Of a DNA stretch of 64,000 nt, positions 33,290 to 43,606 are shown in pieces; the stretch's first letter is position 1; each line of letters begins with the position of its first letter. Where the stretch lies: the NCBI GenBank assembly GCA_018105865.1, contig CM030856.1:6864720-6928719 (forward strand). The letters run 5' to 3'. The stretch is from Metaphire vulgaris (Eukaryota > Annelida > Clitellata > Crassiclitellata > Megascolecidae). Made by a program: the position numbers and the translations under genes. A model generated the notes under the pieces. That model was not told where the DNA came from. It saw nothing but the letters and a program-made list of their open reading frames with translations, and searched no databases.

Positions 33290-36200
33290 TAAAGTAAAGT
33301 AAAATCTCGTGGATTTCTATAGCGCCTTGGAAAGCAGCACAACAGTAGCTGCTTATTCTTAGGCGCTCAGCCTCTCTTAAAATAGCTATAGGAAAGGTGT
33401 GGGATCAGCCAGGCAATAGTCAATATCCGAAGGGCAGTGAGGCTAGGTTGTTACAGCTATGGCGGAAATGATTTAAGAAACAGGAAGGATTTAAGCTTAG
33501 ACCTGAAGACTTGAGGAGAAAGTGCAGGAATTATAGGAAATGAGGAATCAGATTTTATTGTTTGAAAGTGTCCAAGTGTGCGAAGGGAAGCTGGGATCGA
33601 GTTCCAGAGTTCAGGTGCAGCGTATGAGAAGGCACGGTTGCAAATTTTCAGGGATGATTGATTTAGCGGGCGTGACAGAGTGAGATGAGATGACGAACGT
33701 GTGGGTCGAGGAGGCTGAGGGATTAATAGTGACCTAAGGTAGACAGGTTTTGATGACTGAAGTGAGCTATGTGTAAGTGTTATTATCTTATATTGGATAC
33801 GTTCAGTTATTTTAAGCCAATGTAATGATTTTAGTATGGGTGAAATATGGGAGAATTTAGGTGACTTAGTAACAGCACGAGCAAGTGCATTTTGTATTGA
33901 TTGCAATTTGTTGATAGAGGCTTTGGGAAGGTTATAGTAGAGGGAGTTACAATAATCTAATTTGGAGTGGACTATTGAGGTGGCAATTGTGGAGGCAGTT
34001 TTAGTATCTAGGCAAGGACGTAGGCGGCGAAGGTCACGAATATGAACATAGCAGGCTTTTGATAATTGGGAAATTTGTGATTCGAAGTTTAGAAAAGAAT
34101 CAAATTTGAATCCTAGATTTCTAGCAGTTGGAACAGGGATTATTGTGGTGTCAGAAGCCAAAACTAGTTTAGGATTGTCAATTTTTTTGAGTTGTTGGGG
34201 TAGTCCAATTAAAAGAAACTCTGTCTTAGAAGGGTTAAGAGCGAGGAGATTAGATGACATCCAAGCAGAGATTGATGAGAATGCAGATTCGAGCTCAATA
34301 ATAGAAGCATTGAATGAAAGAGGTGAGAAGGAAAGGAATAGCTGAGTGTCATCAGCATAGAGTTTGTGATTTAAATTAAGGGAATTGATTAAAGATGAGA
34401 GTGGTGTAGTGTAAAGGCTGAACAGTACAGGCCCAAGAACAGATCCTTGAGGCACTCCAAAATCTACAGTGTGAGATAGAGAAATTTGGCTAAGACAGGA
34501 CACTTGAAAAGACCGGGATTTAAGATAAGATGAAAACCAGTTATGAGCTATTTCAGATATTCCAAACCAGAGAGAGAGTCGTTCGAGCAGAATTTTTGTG
34601 ATCTATAGTATCAAATGCAGCAGAGAGGTCAAGGAGACAAAGGCCAGTAACTTGTCGGAGACCAATTGCGGTTAAGAGTCTGTCATGAATGTAGGCGAGA
34701 ACGGTTTCAGTTGAGTGATGTTTAGTGTAGGCAGACTGATGAGCATTATATAGCGAGTTATTTGAAAGGTGTTCGGTCAGTCTAGAAAGTACAATTTTCT
34801 CAGTAAGTTTTGATAGAAGTGAAAGATTTGAGATGGGGCGATAGTTATTAAGATCTTCTCTGTCAAGACCCGGCTTTTTTAGGAGAGGAATGACAAAAGA
34901 GTTTTTGAATGAAGATGGGAAAGTGCCTGAGGTAAGAGAGAGGTTAATGATTCTAGTTATGATAGGCGTAAGCACGATGGCACACTGTTTGAGTAAAGAA
35001 GTAGGTATGGGATCTAGATCACATTGTTTGTTTGGGAGAGAAAGTAGCAGTTTGGATACCTCTTCATCAGTTGCAGGAGTGAAGCTGGATAAATTGCATG
35101 GGGTTGTGGGGGAGAAGGGTAATGAGGAGAGGTGGTTTGAGTAATAGTGAAAGACTTAAGGACACTGCGAATCTTAGAGATTTTTGCAGAGAAGAAATTA
35201 GCAAAAGATTCAGCAAGTTCTGACAGAGAAATGGATTGAGGGAGAGGTTTTGATTCTTTGCGATGGAAAAGATCATTTACGGTTTTCCAGAGCTTACGTG
35301 GGTTAGAGCTATTTGTTGAAATGATGTTAGAATAGTACTTCTTTTTGGCAGATGTAAGGAGATTATGGTACCGGTTGGTGGCGGAACGAAGATTTAAAAG
35401 GTCAGATGGAGAATGTGTTCTATGGTATGTTCGTTCAAGACGTCTACGAAATGACTTGAAAGCATGAATGAAAGAGTTATACCAGGGTTTGCTGTTGTGT
35501 GATGAAATAGGTCTTGTGATGATATGAGCATGTTTATCAAGAAGACCGGATAACACAGAATTGTATTTATTGATCAGTGACGGCAGAGAAGTGGGGGGGT
35601 TAGTAATTAGTTCAGATGATTTAATGTTGTCACAGAACAAGGCTACGTCAATTTTGTTAAGACGGCGAAATGAGTAGGTGCCACGAGGCGGAGGAGTTGG
35701 CGAGCAGATACTTAAAATGGAGAAGATGGGAAAATGATCAGAAGGAGAGAATTGGCTAATTGCTGAAATTGGAGATAGTGATGAAGAAGAAGACGTGATG
35801 AGCAAATCTAAAGTATGTCCAAAAGTGTGAGTAGGAAGAGATATGTGTTGTGTGAGGTTAGTCTGAGTGAGCAGTTGTATGAATTGGATAGAGTTGGGAT
35901 CATCACACTTATCAACATGTACATTAAAATCACCGGTAATTAAGAACTCATGTGGAGTTGTAGCTGCAGAGCCTAAAAAGGAGGAAAATTCGTCGAGGAA
36001 TGTCATGAATGAGGTTGAATATTTTGATGATGTAGGGGGGCGGTAAATGTTAAAAATAGTTAGTTTTGAGAGAGGAAGATTGAGAGTGACAGATGAACAT
36101 TCAAATGAGGAGAAATTAATTGATGAGGAATTGCTAATTTGTATATGATCATGAATAAGGAAAGCGGTGCCTCCACCTAAATTACTAGAGCAATTGGTAG

Positions 36201-36720
36201 ACTTTTTTGAACGAGGAAAACTTAGGAGGGAGAAGCCAGGTGGGGTTACCTCAATCAGTTGACATGAAGTAGTAGACGGAGATACCCAGGTTTCAGTTAG
36301 TGCAACTATGTCTATGGTAGAGGAGTGAAGTGTGTGCGTTGGAAAGAGGGAGTCTAATTTTATGTTAGTGAGTTCATGTAGTGAATGTGTGTGTTGAGGA
36401 TTAGTGAGGGATCTAATGTTGAGAGTGCAGAGTGTTATGTGTGGTTGGGATGGTCCAGGATTCGGGTGGATATCGCCTGAAAGAGCAAGAAGGATGAAGA
36501 TGATATCTGAGCGTCGCATGAGACGGAAATGTGAACGGTGAATACGAAGATGTGAGCAACGGAGGGTTAATGAAAAGGAGATAGGAATTTTGTTCAAATG
36601 TGAGTATTGATCAACGGCAGTGCGGTAGGTCCAGTGATTAATCGGTTTGCGTACATCAAGTTTCGAGGAAAAGAAATGAACAGTTAGAATAAACAAATAG
36701 AGAGGAAGTAATGTCATGAT
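33290..36720 (-). mobile_element. Nearly intact endonuclease/RT LINE (L2/CR1-like)
   Basis: The first frame (36717-35014, 567 aa) has a hydrophobic N-terminus, a 2A-like GDIHPNPGP at residues 81-89 and an APE-type endonuclease: TLNIRSLTN 98-106, TETW 141-144, IYRPP 224-228, GDFNVH 262-267 and SDHFPI 326-331. RT follows in a second frame (34975-34553: LNNYRPISNLSLLSKLTEKI and LLDLSAAFDTIDHK). It shifts back to the first frame for GVPQGSVLGPVLFSLY, KLYADDTQLF, LGFKFDSFLNF and the C-terminus ending at 33457. The two breaks are single-base frameshifts, near 35095 and in an A run near 34604. The 3' UTR at 33290-33456 has GGCGCTATAGAAATCC and recurs at 21345-21515. The element is almost complete and recently inactivated, or carries assembly errors. 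Confidence 0.92.
36451..36474 (-). other. 2A-like ribosome-skipping motif in the LINE ORF
   Basis: This region codes for DIHPNPGP, preceded by IIFILLALSG. The 2A consensus is D-x-E-x-N-P-G-P after a hydrophobic stretch; here His replaces Glu. 2A-like peptides, including some lacking the Glu, are known from sea urchin non-LTR elements. Cleavage would fall between G88 and P89 of the frame. Confidence 0.7.
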
Positions 36721-36939
36721 GTCAGGATGAGATTAACGAGGAAAGTAAAAATGTGAAGGAAAGTCAAATTGTCTTTCAGCTCATGCAGCGATTCACAAGC
36801 TCAGCATGAGGTCAATAGTGCAGCCGATATTAGTGTGGAGTGAAATAATTTAATTTAAAAATTTAAAAGAAAAACTAAAAGAATGCTTAGTTAAATTACA
36901 AATAGTAACGGTAATGAAATGAGCGATGATAATAATAAT

Positions 36940-37040
36940 AATGTGATTTTAAGTGGTTTAGGAGGCTAAGTAAGCCTGTGTGAAAACCACTGATAAATAA
37001 TAATAATAATGTGATTTTAAGTGGTTTAGGAGGCTAAAAG
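36940..37040. repeat. Two tandem copies of a dispersed AAT-tailed repeat
   Basis: AATAATGTGATTTTAAGTGG followed by TTTAGGAGGCTAAGTAAGCC starts at about 36938 and again at about 37006, the second being cut short. Related copies are at 4550-4600 (reverse), 17275-17325, 27590-27645 and 37255-37275. Each is preceded by AAT units where it is complete. Confidence 0.8.
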
Positions 37041-37289
37041 GTCATGTTGATTCTAAGTTTATAAATTGTGGCGGAGTTAAATAAAAATAGTTAAAGAAAA
37101 ATATACCGACATAAACAGCTGAAAACGTCTTAAAATTAAAGAGTAAAATTTTAAAAATTCGCAAGAACAATATCGGAATTTGTCGAATTAATTAACAAAC
37201 TCTACGGAACAAAATCTCGAGCGTTTAGTCTGCATCACTATGAGTATATTAATAATAATGTGATTTAAAGTTTGGTGTCCAGGGCTATA

Positions 37290-37514
37290 GCCACCGAAAT
37301 TTCTAGGCCGGATTTCTTTCCGTTGAACTTCGCATAAATTCGTGAGGGATTCAAGTCGGGGAGACGGAGACCTACCATTGATAGACATGGAAGGCAGAAT
37401 AGAATAACAAGTGAAATAGGGCGACCGAAAAGATTCGGGAGAAGCTGGATGCCATGGATGGACGACATCTTTGACTGGACAAACACGAAAAACTATGGAG
37501 CCTTTAAAAAGGAG

Positions 37515-37564
<50 letters not shown>

Positions 37565-37590
37565 GAGAGAGAATTGGAGGAAAATGACTG
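37290..37590 (+). mobile_element. LINE C-terminal fragment running into (GA)n
   Basis: The frame GRPKRFGRSWMPWMDDIFDW then TNTKNYGAFKKEE is the last part of the same ORF type as 2126-2700. It is followed by a (GA)n tract from about 37513 to 37573. It is truncated at the 5' side. Confidence 0.65.
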
Positions 37591-37647
37591 TCAAATGTGC
37601 GTTATAGAGGAAGACACGTAAAGAAGAAGAAAATTTTACCATAGAAC

Positions 37648-38016
37648 CATGGGCGCCCACAGAAATTTTTCCAGGAGGGGCAAAACACATTTCAATACAG
37701 TGGCGTCGGAACGAATTTTCACCAGGGGTGCAGATTTTCTCCAGGTAAAAGTTTTCTCTTGAAAATTCTTGAAAAGCAAAAAAAGGTCGTCGACACGCGA
37801 TTTCCGATTTTCCCCTAAAAATACCTTGACAAGCAAAAAAAGGTCGTCGAAACACTTTTTCCAGGGTGCGGGTGGTGCAGAGACAGGTTTCCACGGGCCT
37901 CTTTCAACACAATGGTCACGGCTAATATTCTAGCAAGGCTTTCAAATTTCAATGTGAAATATTGATATTTGTATTTTCCATTCCAGGGGGCTTGCCCCAG
38001 TGTGCGGGCGCCCATG
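37648..38016. mobile_element. hAT-type MITE, CATGGGCGCCC family
   Basis: CATGGGCGCCCAC and GTGCGGGCGCCCATG are inverted termini with a perfect 8-bp duplication CATAGAAC (37640-37647 and 38017-38024). Another element end, CAGTGGCGTCGGAACG, sits inside at about 37701, suggesting nesting. Two near-exact forward copies of the shared motif lie at about 37768 and 37828 (CCTTGACAAGCAAAAAAAGG). Confidence 0.93.
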
Positions 38017-38349
38017 CATAGAACAGGATCCGTTGAAACACAACTAGGCCTATTTATACTTAGAAAGGGTTTTCACGTATTTTGGCCCCGACATTTAATT
38101 GAGTCCTGGACCAAGCCTTGTAGCTGAGCTCCGGCATTGACCTCGTTGCCCTGGCATTCGTCCCTACGGAGTACAGGTTCACTTAACCATCATTGATGGT
38201 CGGTCGGTGAAGCAACATTAACAGCTAGGTCTATGGATCTTTAGCCAATGTATCGGACGCCAACACAGGGAAAGCGTCTATTAATTAATTAATTAAGTTA
38301 ATTAATTATTTAACTAATATAATTATAAGAACAATGCAATTATAGTACA

Positions 38350-38474
38350 TTTATTGGCATGTTCGTTCAAGACTCGTTAGTACCATTGTCCGGAAAATAT
38401 TCTGTGGGTCTGCTAGGGTAGCCTACATCTACACCTCTGCATAGGGCATAGGCAGTCACCTCAACTGTCTGTCC

Positions 38475-38506
<32 letters not shown>

Positions 38507-38548
38507 GACTCTGAGTAGCCTGGGTGTATTCTGCTTAATTTTACCCTG
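38350..38548 (+). mobile_element. LINE 3' UTR fragment with (CTGT)n
   Basis: GTTCAAGACTCGTTAGTACC, TGTCCGGAAAATATTCT, ATAGGCAGTCACCTCAACTG and (CTGT)n reproduce 32690-32900. It is interrupted at 38557 by the left end of the large element. Confidence 0.75.
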
Positions 38549-39429
38549 GACAATTACAGGGGCGGCGCTAGGGCAGTCTCGGGCAGGGACACCCGAGCAA
38601 ATCGTGCAAATCTGCAGAGAAATTATGATTTGGGGTGGGGGTGATGGGGAAGGGTAGTCTGAGCCTGGTCCTGGTTGTGTAGATTACATCCCAATAAACA
38701 CCAAACGTTGGGCCATTGCAGGGCCGACGCGTGTAAGTGCGGGCCACATGGCGATATTGGCCGAAGACCCGCCAACAGATTTATGCCCACAGTGGGCCAA
38801 TGAAGCTGGCCCAGCCGCGGCCAGTCGTCGCTTAATGTTTACCGGCGTAGTAATACGCACTATAGTTCCGGTGCACTATTTTAGCTGCTTAATCAAGTGT
38901 AAATCAACAAATAACGCATAATATTATCATAAAGTTATAATTAATTACACTTATATTAATTATAAATTAAATTAGTGCATCCTTGTTTTGAATAACACTT
39001 AATCATAACTTTTAAAGTTTTTGTAATTCAAATAAATGTTACTGCGGACTGATATATGGCCGCGATCTGCTGCTCTCGTTAAACGCTGTGAAGTGAGTTG
39101 AATTTATTTTTGTAACAAGTTCATTTTAAAAACAAATCTTGTAATTCAATTGTCTGCACTTAATGTGTGAGTGGTGAACTTTGCAATTTGAGGCTTCCTA
39201 TGAAACTTGACTTGGCTCTTAAAACATTGTCATGCGCTGTTGCGCCGCCATGTGATGGTATATGTAGCACGTACGCGATCTATAATTATAATTGTGGAGG
39301 GGTGGGCGGAAACTGGCGATTAGAACCCACTGCTTACTGTTACACCTGTAATTCTCTGGTTTCTCTATTCACTGTTGTGTATAAAAGTGTAAGCATCTAG
39401 TATCGGAAAGTCGTGTCAATGTGTTCATT

Positions 39430-39861
39430 CATTCATTAATTCTTGGACGATTTCTATAGCGCTGTAACAAGGCTGAGGCCCACAACAAAAGCGCTTTAAC
39501 ATCTCAACTATACCCCAACCCAAACAGATGCGTTTTTTAAGCTCTTGATGAAGTGCTCAGGAGTATTAGCCGTGGTGACATCGTCGGGAAGAGAGTTCCA
39601 CAAGATGGGGTTGCTGCGTGTGAAGGATCTCTCTCCGAACTTAGTAGTCTTGGAGGGAGGAGGAACCTGAAGTTTGACCCCACGACTCGAACGGAGTGAC
39701 AATCTCCTATCACTGCACTGCGGTCTCTTTACAACAGAGGCGAGATACTCTGGACAGTACAGGTCCGTGTTGCTGATATGTGTGGACTTGCATAAGAATA
39801 TGACATGCTTATGATGCTTATGTACAGCCAGTTGGTGCAAAATATTGTGAAATGGGTTCAA
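39430..39861 (-). mobile_element. L2-like LINE 3' fragment
   Basis: The minus-strand frame reads CSDRRLSLRSSRGVKLQVPP, then [20 protein letters not shown] and EHFIKSLKNA, the ORF2 C-terminus. The UTR has TTACAGCGCTATAGAAAT and an (ATGAAT)-type tail. It is the same family as 12545-12720. Confidence 0.85.
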
Positions 39862-40004
39862 AATTTAAAATGCTGGCCTATAGTATAACAGCATTGAATG
39901 TCAGCTGGTCCAACAGATGCATTATGCAAATATAAGGAATTGTTTTAATAGATGCAATTAGCATTATGCAAATATAAGGAATTGCTTGAATAGACACAAT
40001 TAGC

Positions 40005-40262
40005 ATGTTCTCCAGTTTGTTAACGGTAATTTTAAAAGCATTTTACTATTCTTTCTTTTATAGAGACTCATATAGAGAACAAGAAACACAAACAGCACTT
40101 TTTAGTGCAAGAGTGGTGGACAGATGGAATGAACTGGATGAGGGGATAGTAACGGCCACAACTGTGAATGGGTTCAAAATAAACCTCAGTAGTTTAGGAT
40201 ATTATATTGGACAGGAACAACAGTGGTTCTCACACAGGGCAGTCCCTAGCGAACCACTTTAA
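40005..40262 (+). mobile_element. LINE ORF2 C-terminus
   Basis: The frame contains YREQETQTALFSARVVDRWN, ELDEGIV and TVNGFKINLSSLGYY before a stop. The pattern F-x-x-R-V-V-x-x-W-N...VNxFK is the usual end of CR1/jockey-type ORF2. It is related to 32575-32680. Confidence 0.7.
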
Positions 40263-40347
40263 ACCTTGTTATATTATTATTATATATATTATTATATTAT
40301 ATTAAATCAACATGCTGTCCAGTACTGTTGTGGATGTGTTGTTCCAG

Positions 40348-41406
40348 CATTTGCTACCTCTGAAGAGTACTGCATGATTTTTGCAAAATTAAATCGAATT
40401 GATTCCAAAATTGAGATATTGTCATGGAGTGTCACTATGCTTGTCAACAGAGGTGGAACAAGAGGCAGCAGCTTGGATGTTCCCACTATGCCTGAAGGAA
40501 TGAAACTGCCAGCCGATGCAGTCAAAGATTTGAAGGATGCAGCATCTTTTGTCAAAGCAGAATGAGCAAGCTGGACAAGGCTTGGTTAGATGGTGTTAAT
40601 TTTATTAACTGGTACAGTAAGATCCAGGTTGAGTGTGCCCCACATTTCATCTCTGATATTTATTTCTGAATAAATATTCAGATGTTTATCTCTTAATGGG
40701 CCTTCTGTTACCCTATTTGAGCCATTTAAATATGCAAAATTCGGCTTATGTCTCAAATTAGCCTACAGCAAGATGATGTACTCTGCCGAGAACATTGAAC
40801 ATGCCAGTAGGGCCCAAAATTTATACTTTAGCCAATGCTATCATGTATTGGATGTGTGTGTACCGGTACATTATATGTAGCCTACCAAGTAAAATACGAA
40901 GTACTTTATGAAGGTTTAACTGGAACTGTTTAGGCAAGATACTTGTCAACGTTTGGGAGCGACAACTATCACCGATACAGTTAATGGTATGATGAAGGCG
41001 ATTATGATGAACGAATTGTCCTGCCAATTCAACTGGGCTGGAAACAGAGGAAAGCACAGCTTCCAAGCACTGGGATTGTCACCTTCCAAGCACTGGGATT
41101 GTCACCTTCCATATGTGGTATATGCACTCTTTATTTTGTTTGCAGATTTCAGGTCACAGTGGTTGTGTTTGTATATATTTGATAAGAGTTTGAGTCATTG
41201 CAATAGATTGCTTTTTTCACAATACGTCTTCAAAACAGCTGTTACAGACAAACTTTATTTATTGACACTGACTGTAATGGGCTTAAAACAATACAAAGTG
41301 ATTTGCAGTTATGTGTAGGAAGTTGGTTAAACTAACAGACTATGCACCATAATGATTCCAGAGCAGCAAGCTAGAAGTCCAATTACACCAAACTCTTGAT
41401 CAGTAC

Positions 41407-41448
<42 letters not shown>

Positions 41449-42079
41449 GCATGTATTATTACTGCTCACCCAAATATATGCTGATGTCAGGCTTCATATT
41501 AAATTGACCAGTGCCAATATTTAGGTGTTATGTCTTTTGTTGTAATTGCTTGTCCTGTGCAGCTCCTTCAGTTACTGTCGAGACCATGGATAGTGTTGCT
41601 GCAATAGTGCAGGCTTCTAGTGACTTGTAAATACATTGACCAACTTGCTTGAGATACCAATCGTTAGCAGCTGTGGCTGGTATGAGCTAATGCAGACGCA
41701 TCTTCTTAGAGAAACTCAGAGCAGATTAGCATGTTTGACCATAGGTATACATCATCTAGAATGCAACTTTAGGGTGAATATTACATGAGGTATTATTGAG
41801 AGAAAAATTATATATTTAGATTTCAAATCAACAGTATTTGATGTCTCAATACTGTTGTCTAATTTGCAGATGCTGTGCGAATTAACGAACAAACGAGAGA
41901 TACCGTCAACAGGCTGGCTGAAGATAAAATTAAGGTCTGGTTGAGACAGGCTCGGGACAGAGATGGTGGTCGGAAACGTTTTCTGACTGCTGCTGCAAAG
42001 CAGTCATCTGATAAAAGACGTTTTGAACATCTTCCCTCAGACCAGGAGTCTGACAACAGTGTCAAATCTGATAACTGAC
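40348..42079 (+). CDS. DUF4806-type protein, C-terminal three exons (partial)
   Basis: Exon A (acceptor at 40347, coding to about 40560) reads EEYCMIFAKLNRIDSKIEIL and later PEGMKLPADAVKDLKDAASF, the linker and start of the domain. Exon B (acceptor TTTAG at 40933, to about 41065) reads RLGATTITDTVNGMMKAIMM then NELSCQFNWAGNRGKHSFQ, the most typical part (the N-x-W-x-G-x-x-x-K/H-x-x-F pattern). Exon C (acceptor GCAG at 41870, to stop at 42079) reads AVRINEQTRD and IKVWLRQARDRDGGRKRF, the conserved end, then an acidic/serine tail. The function of DUF4806 proteins is unknown. N-terminal exons were not found. Exon A lacks a clear GT donor (it reads GCAGAATGAGC), and exon B ends in a 23-bp tandem duplication, so the gene may be decaying. 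It lies inside the candidate element 38557-43598. Confidence 0.65.
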
Positions 42080-42255
42080 CTACAGCTTCTGTTAAAACAA
42101 TGTCACATATTTAAATTACGATATAGTGAAGAAATTGTTTAGAACTGGTCATTTTATTCAAATTAGTTGTTCTTTTGGACTTTCAATTTGACTAGTTTTC
42201 ATTGCTTTTTGGCAGACATTGTAGCCTTTTGTACTGTGCAGTCTGCAGCTGACCC

Positions 42256-42465
42256 CATGCACGCCCGCACATTGAGGCAAGAGATTACACTTGCCCTCCT
42301 GGAAAATGCAAATACCAATATTTCACACTAAAATTTGAAAACCTTGATAAAATACTAACTGTGACTATTGTGTTAAAATGTTTTCCCCTCCTGGAAAAAT
42401 TTATGTTGCATAACCGTGATCATTGTGTTTTGCTCCTCCTGGCGAAAATTCTGCGGGCGCCCATG
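42256..42465. mobile_element. MITE of the CATGGGCGCCC family
   Basis: The ends CATGCACGCCCGCAC and GCGGGCGCCCATG are inverted. TGCCCTCCTGGAAAA-type blocks recur inside, as at 14092 and 37648. Flanks GCTGACCC and GCTGTAAC match at only 5 of 8. Confidence 0.75.
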
Positions 42466-42755
42466 GCTGTAACCAATTAGTAAGCAAATTTAATATCTGT
42501 TAAAGAGATTTAAGAGATTTCATTGTCGTTTTTGGCTTGTATTTTTTTTATAATATCTACACCAGTAAATCAGTTGAGGCTGTAGATGGCAATCAATAAT
42601 TTTCATATATTTTTGTTGTCAGATCTGATCAATAATTGATATTGGCTGTTAAAATGTTGTACCACTTACGTGAAAGTGCCGTTATCATTATTTTTTTAGC
42701 ATTATTTTTTGTTCAAAAATTGTCACAGCAATTATGTTGATACATGTATCAGAAT

Positions 42756-43050
42756 CAGTGTTTATTCTAGCCATCTTGATATTGTGGGGATTTTGAAATG
42801 TTTGGGGGGGGGGAGGTCTGAGTCTCCAAAAACCTTGACAAGCAAAACAGAAGATCATCCATCCTTCCTAATATCCTTTACCCTTCTCAAGTTCTCATTT
42901 ACCCTTCTCAAATGCCCTGGCAACCAAATAAATTGTCATCTTTACATTTTGCCCTCTCCAAAAAAAGCCCCCCATCCTCACACTTTTGGGGGGAAATTAT
43001 AAAACTTTGGATGGGGAGAATTCCCCCCGAGAAGGCCTAGAATAAACACT
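42756..43050. mobile_element. hAT-type MITE, CAGTGTTTATTCTAG family, with extra interior
   Basis: The left end is exact; the right end reads CTAGAATAAACACT with its last G lost. Flanks ATCAGAAT and ATCACAAT form an 8-bp duplication with one mismatch. The middle has a forward shared-motif match (CCTTGACAAGCAAAACAGAA) not present in the shorter family members. Confidence 0.85.
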
Positions 43051-43189
43051 ATCACAATTGATCATCGACCTTGCATTGTAAGTTGTTTGTTGACTATGTT
43101 TGTCATTGATTTTTTTAAAAATTAATATGTTATGTTTTAGAAGTGAAGGGTGTGAGAGTTTATATATGGTAGGATGGTGCAGTATTATA

Positions 43190-43480
43190 TGCTGGCCCAC
43201 TGAAGGACCATTGAAGGCCGGATACAGATACGAACTGAGGGCCCTTTGATGGCCGGGCATGTAGGGCCTTTATAGGACCAATTTGCAAAATCTATGAGGG
43301 CCCACTGCAGATATAAATTGAGGGCCCTTTGAGGGCCCGACATGCAGGGCCTTTATAGGGCCAATTTGCAAAATCTATGAGGGCCCAATGCAGATATGAA
43401 CTGAGGGCCCTTTGATGGCCCGACATGTAGGGCCTTTATAGGACCAATTTGCAAAATCTTTGAGGGCCCAATGCAGAAAA
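43190..43480. repeat. 83-bp tandem repeat, about 3.5 units
   Basis: GAGGGCCC-A-TGCAGATA, CTGAGGGCCCTTTGATGGCC, TAGGGCCTTTATAGGACCAA and TTTGCAAAATCTATG recur with unit starts at 43296, 43379 and 43462. It lies in the right subterminal region of the candidate 5-kb element. Confidence 0.93.
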
Positions 43481-43606
43481 ATAGCAATTATCGACATTGG
43501 CCCCTCAAAAAAAAATTCATTGGCCATATGATAGGGCCAACAAACTGTGTTGATTGGGATTAGACCCACCCAGCCAACAAAACCCAGCGCCGCCCCTGGA
43601 TAAGTA

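Larger units (their letters stand above)
38557..43598. mobile_element. Candidate 5.04-kb TIR element enclosing a DUF4806 gene
   Basis: The left end is CAGGGGCGGCGCTAGGG (38557) and the right end, reverse-complemented, is CAGGGGCGGCGCTGGG (43598). Flanks GACAATTA and GATAAGTA agree at 6 of 8 bases, as expected for an old hAT-type duplication. Beyond the TIR both ends share ATCCCAAT-AACAC followed by GTTGG-CC, and both are rich in GGGCCA. The interior carries three exons of a DUF4806-type gene, LINE insertions and smaller MITEs. No hAT transposase domain was recognised. Two unrelated solo ends facing each other remain possible. Confidence 0.5.

Noticed and set aside
34106..35144. Plus-strand frames inside the LINE
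   Set aside because: They are opposite-strand readings of the clear minus-strand endonuclease/RT coding sequence.
43190..43480. CRISPR-like array
   Set aside because: The 83-bp units are repeated end to end with no unique spacers, in an animal genome.
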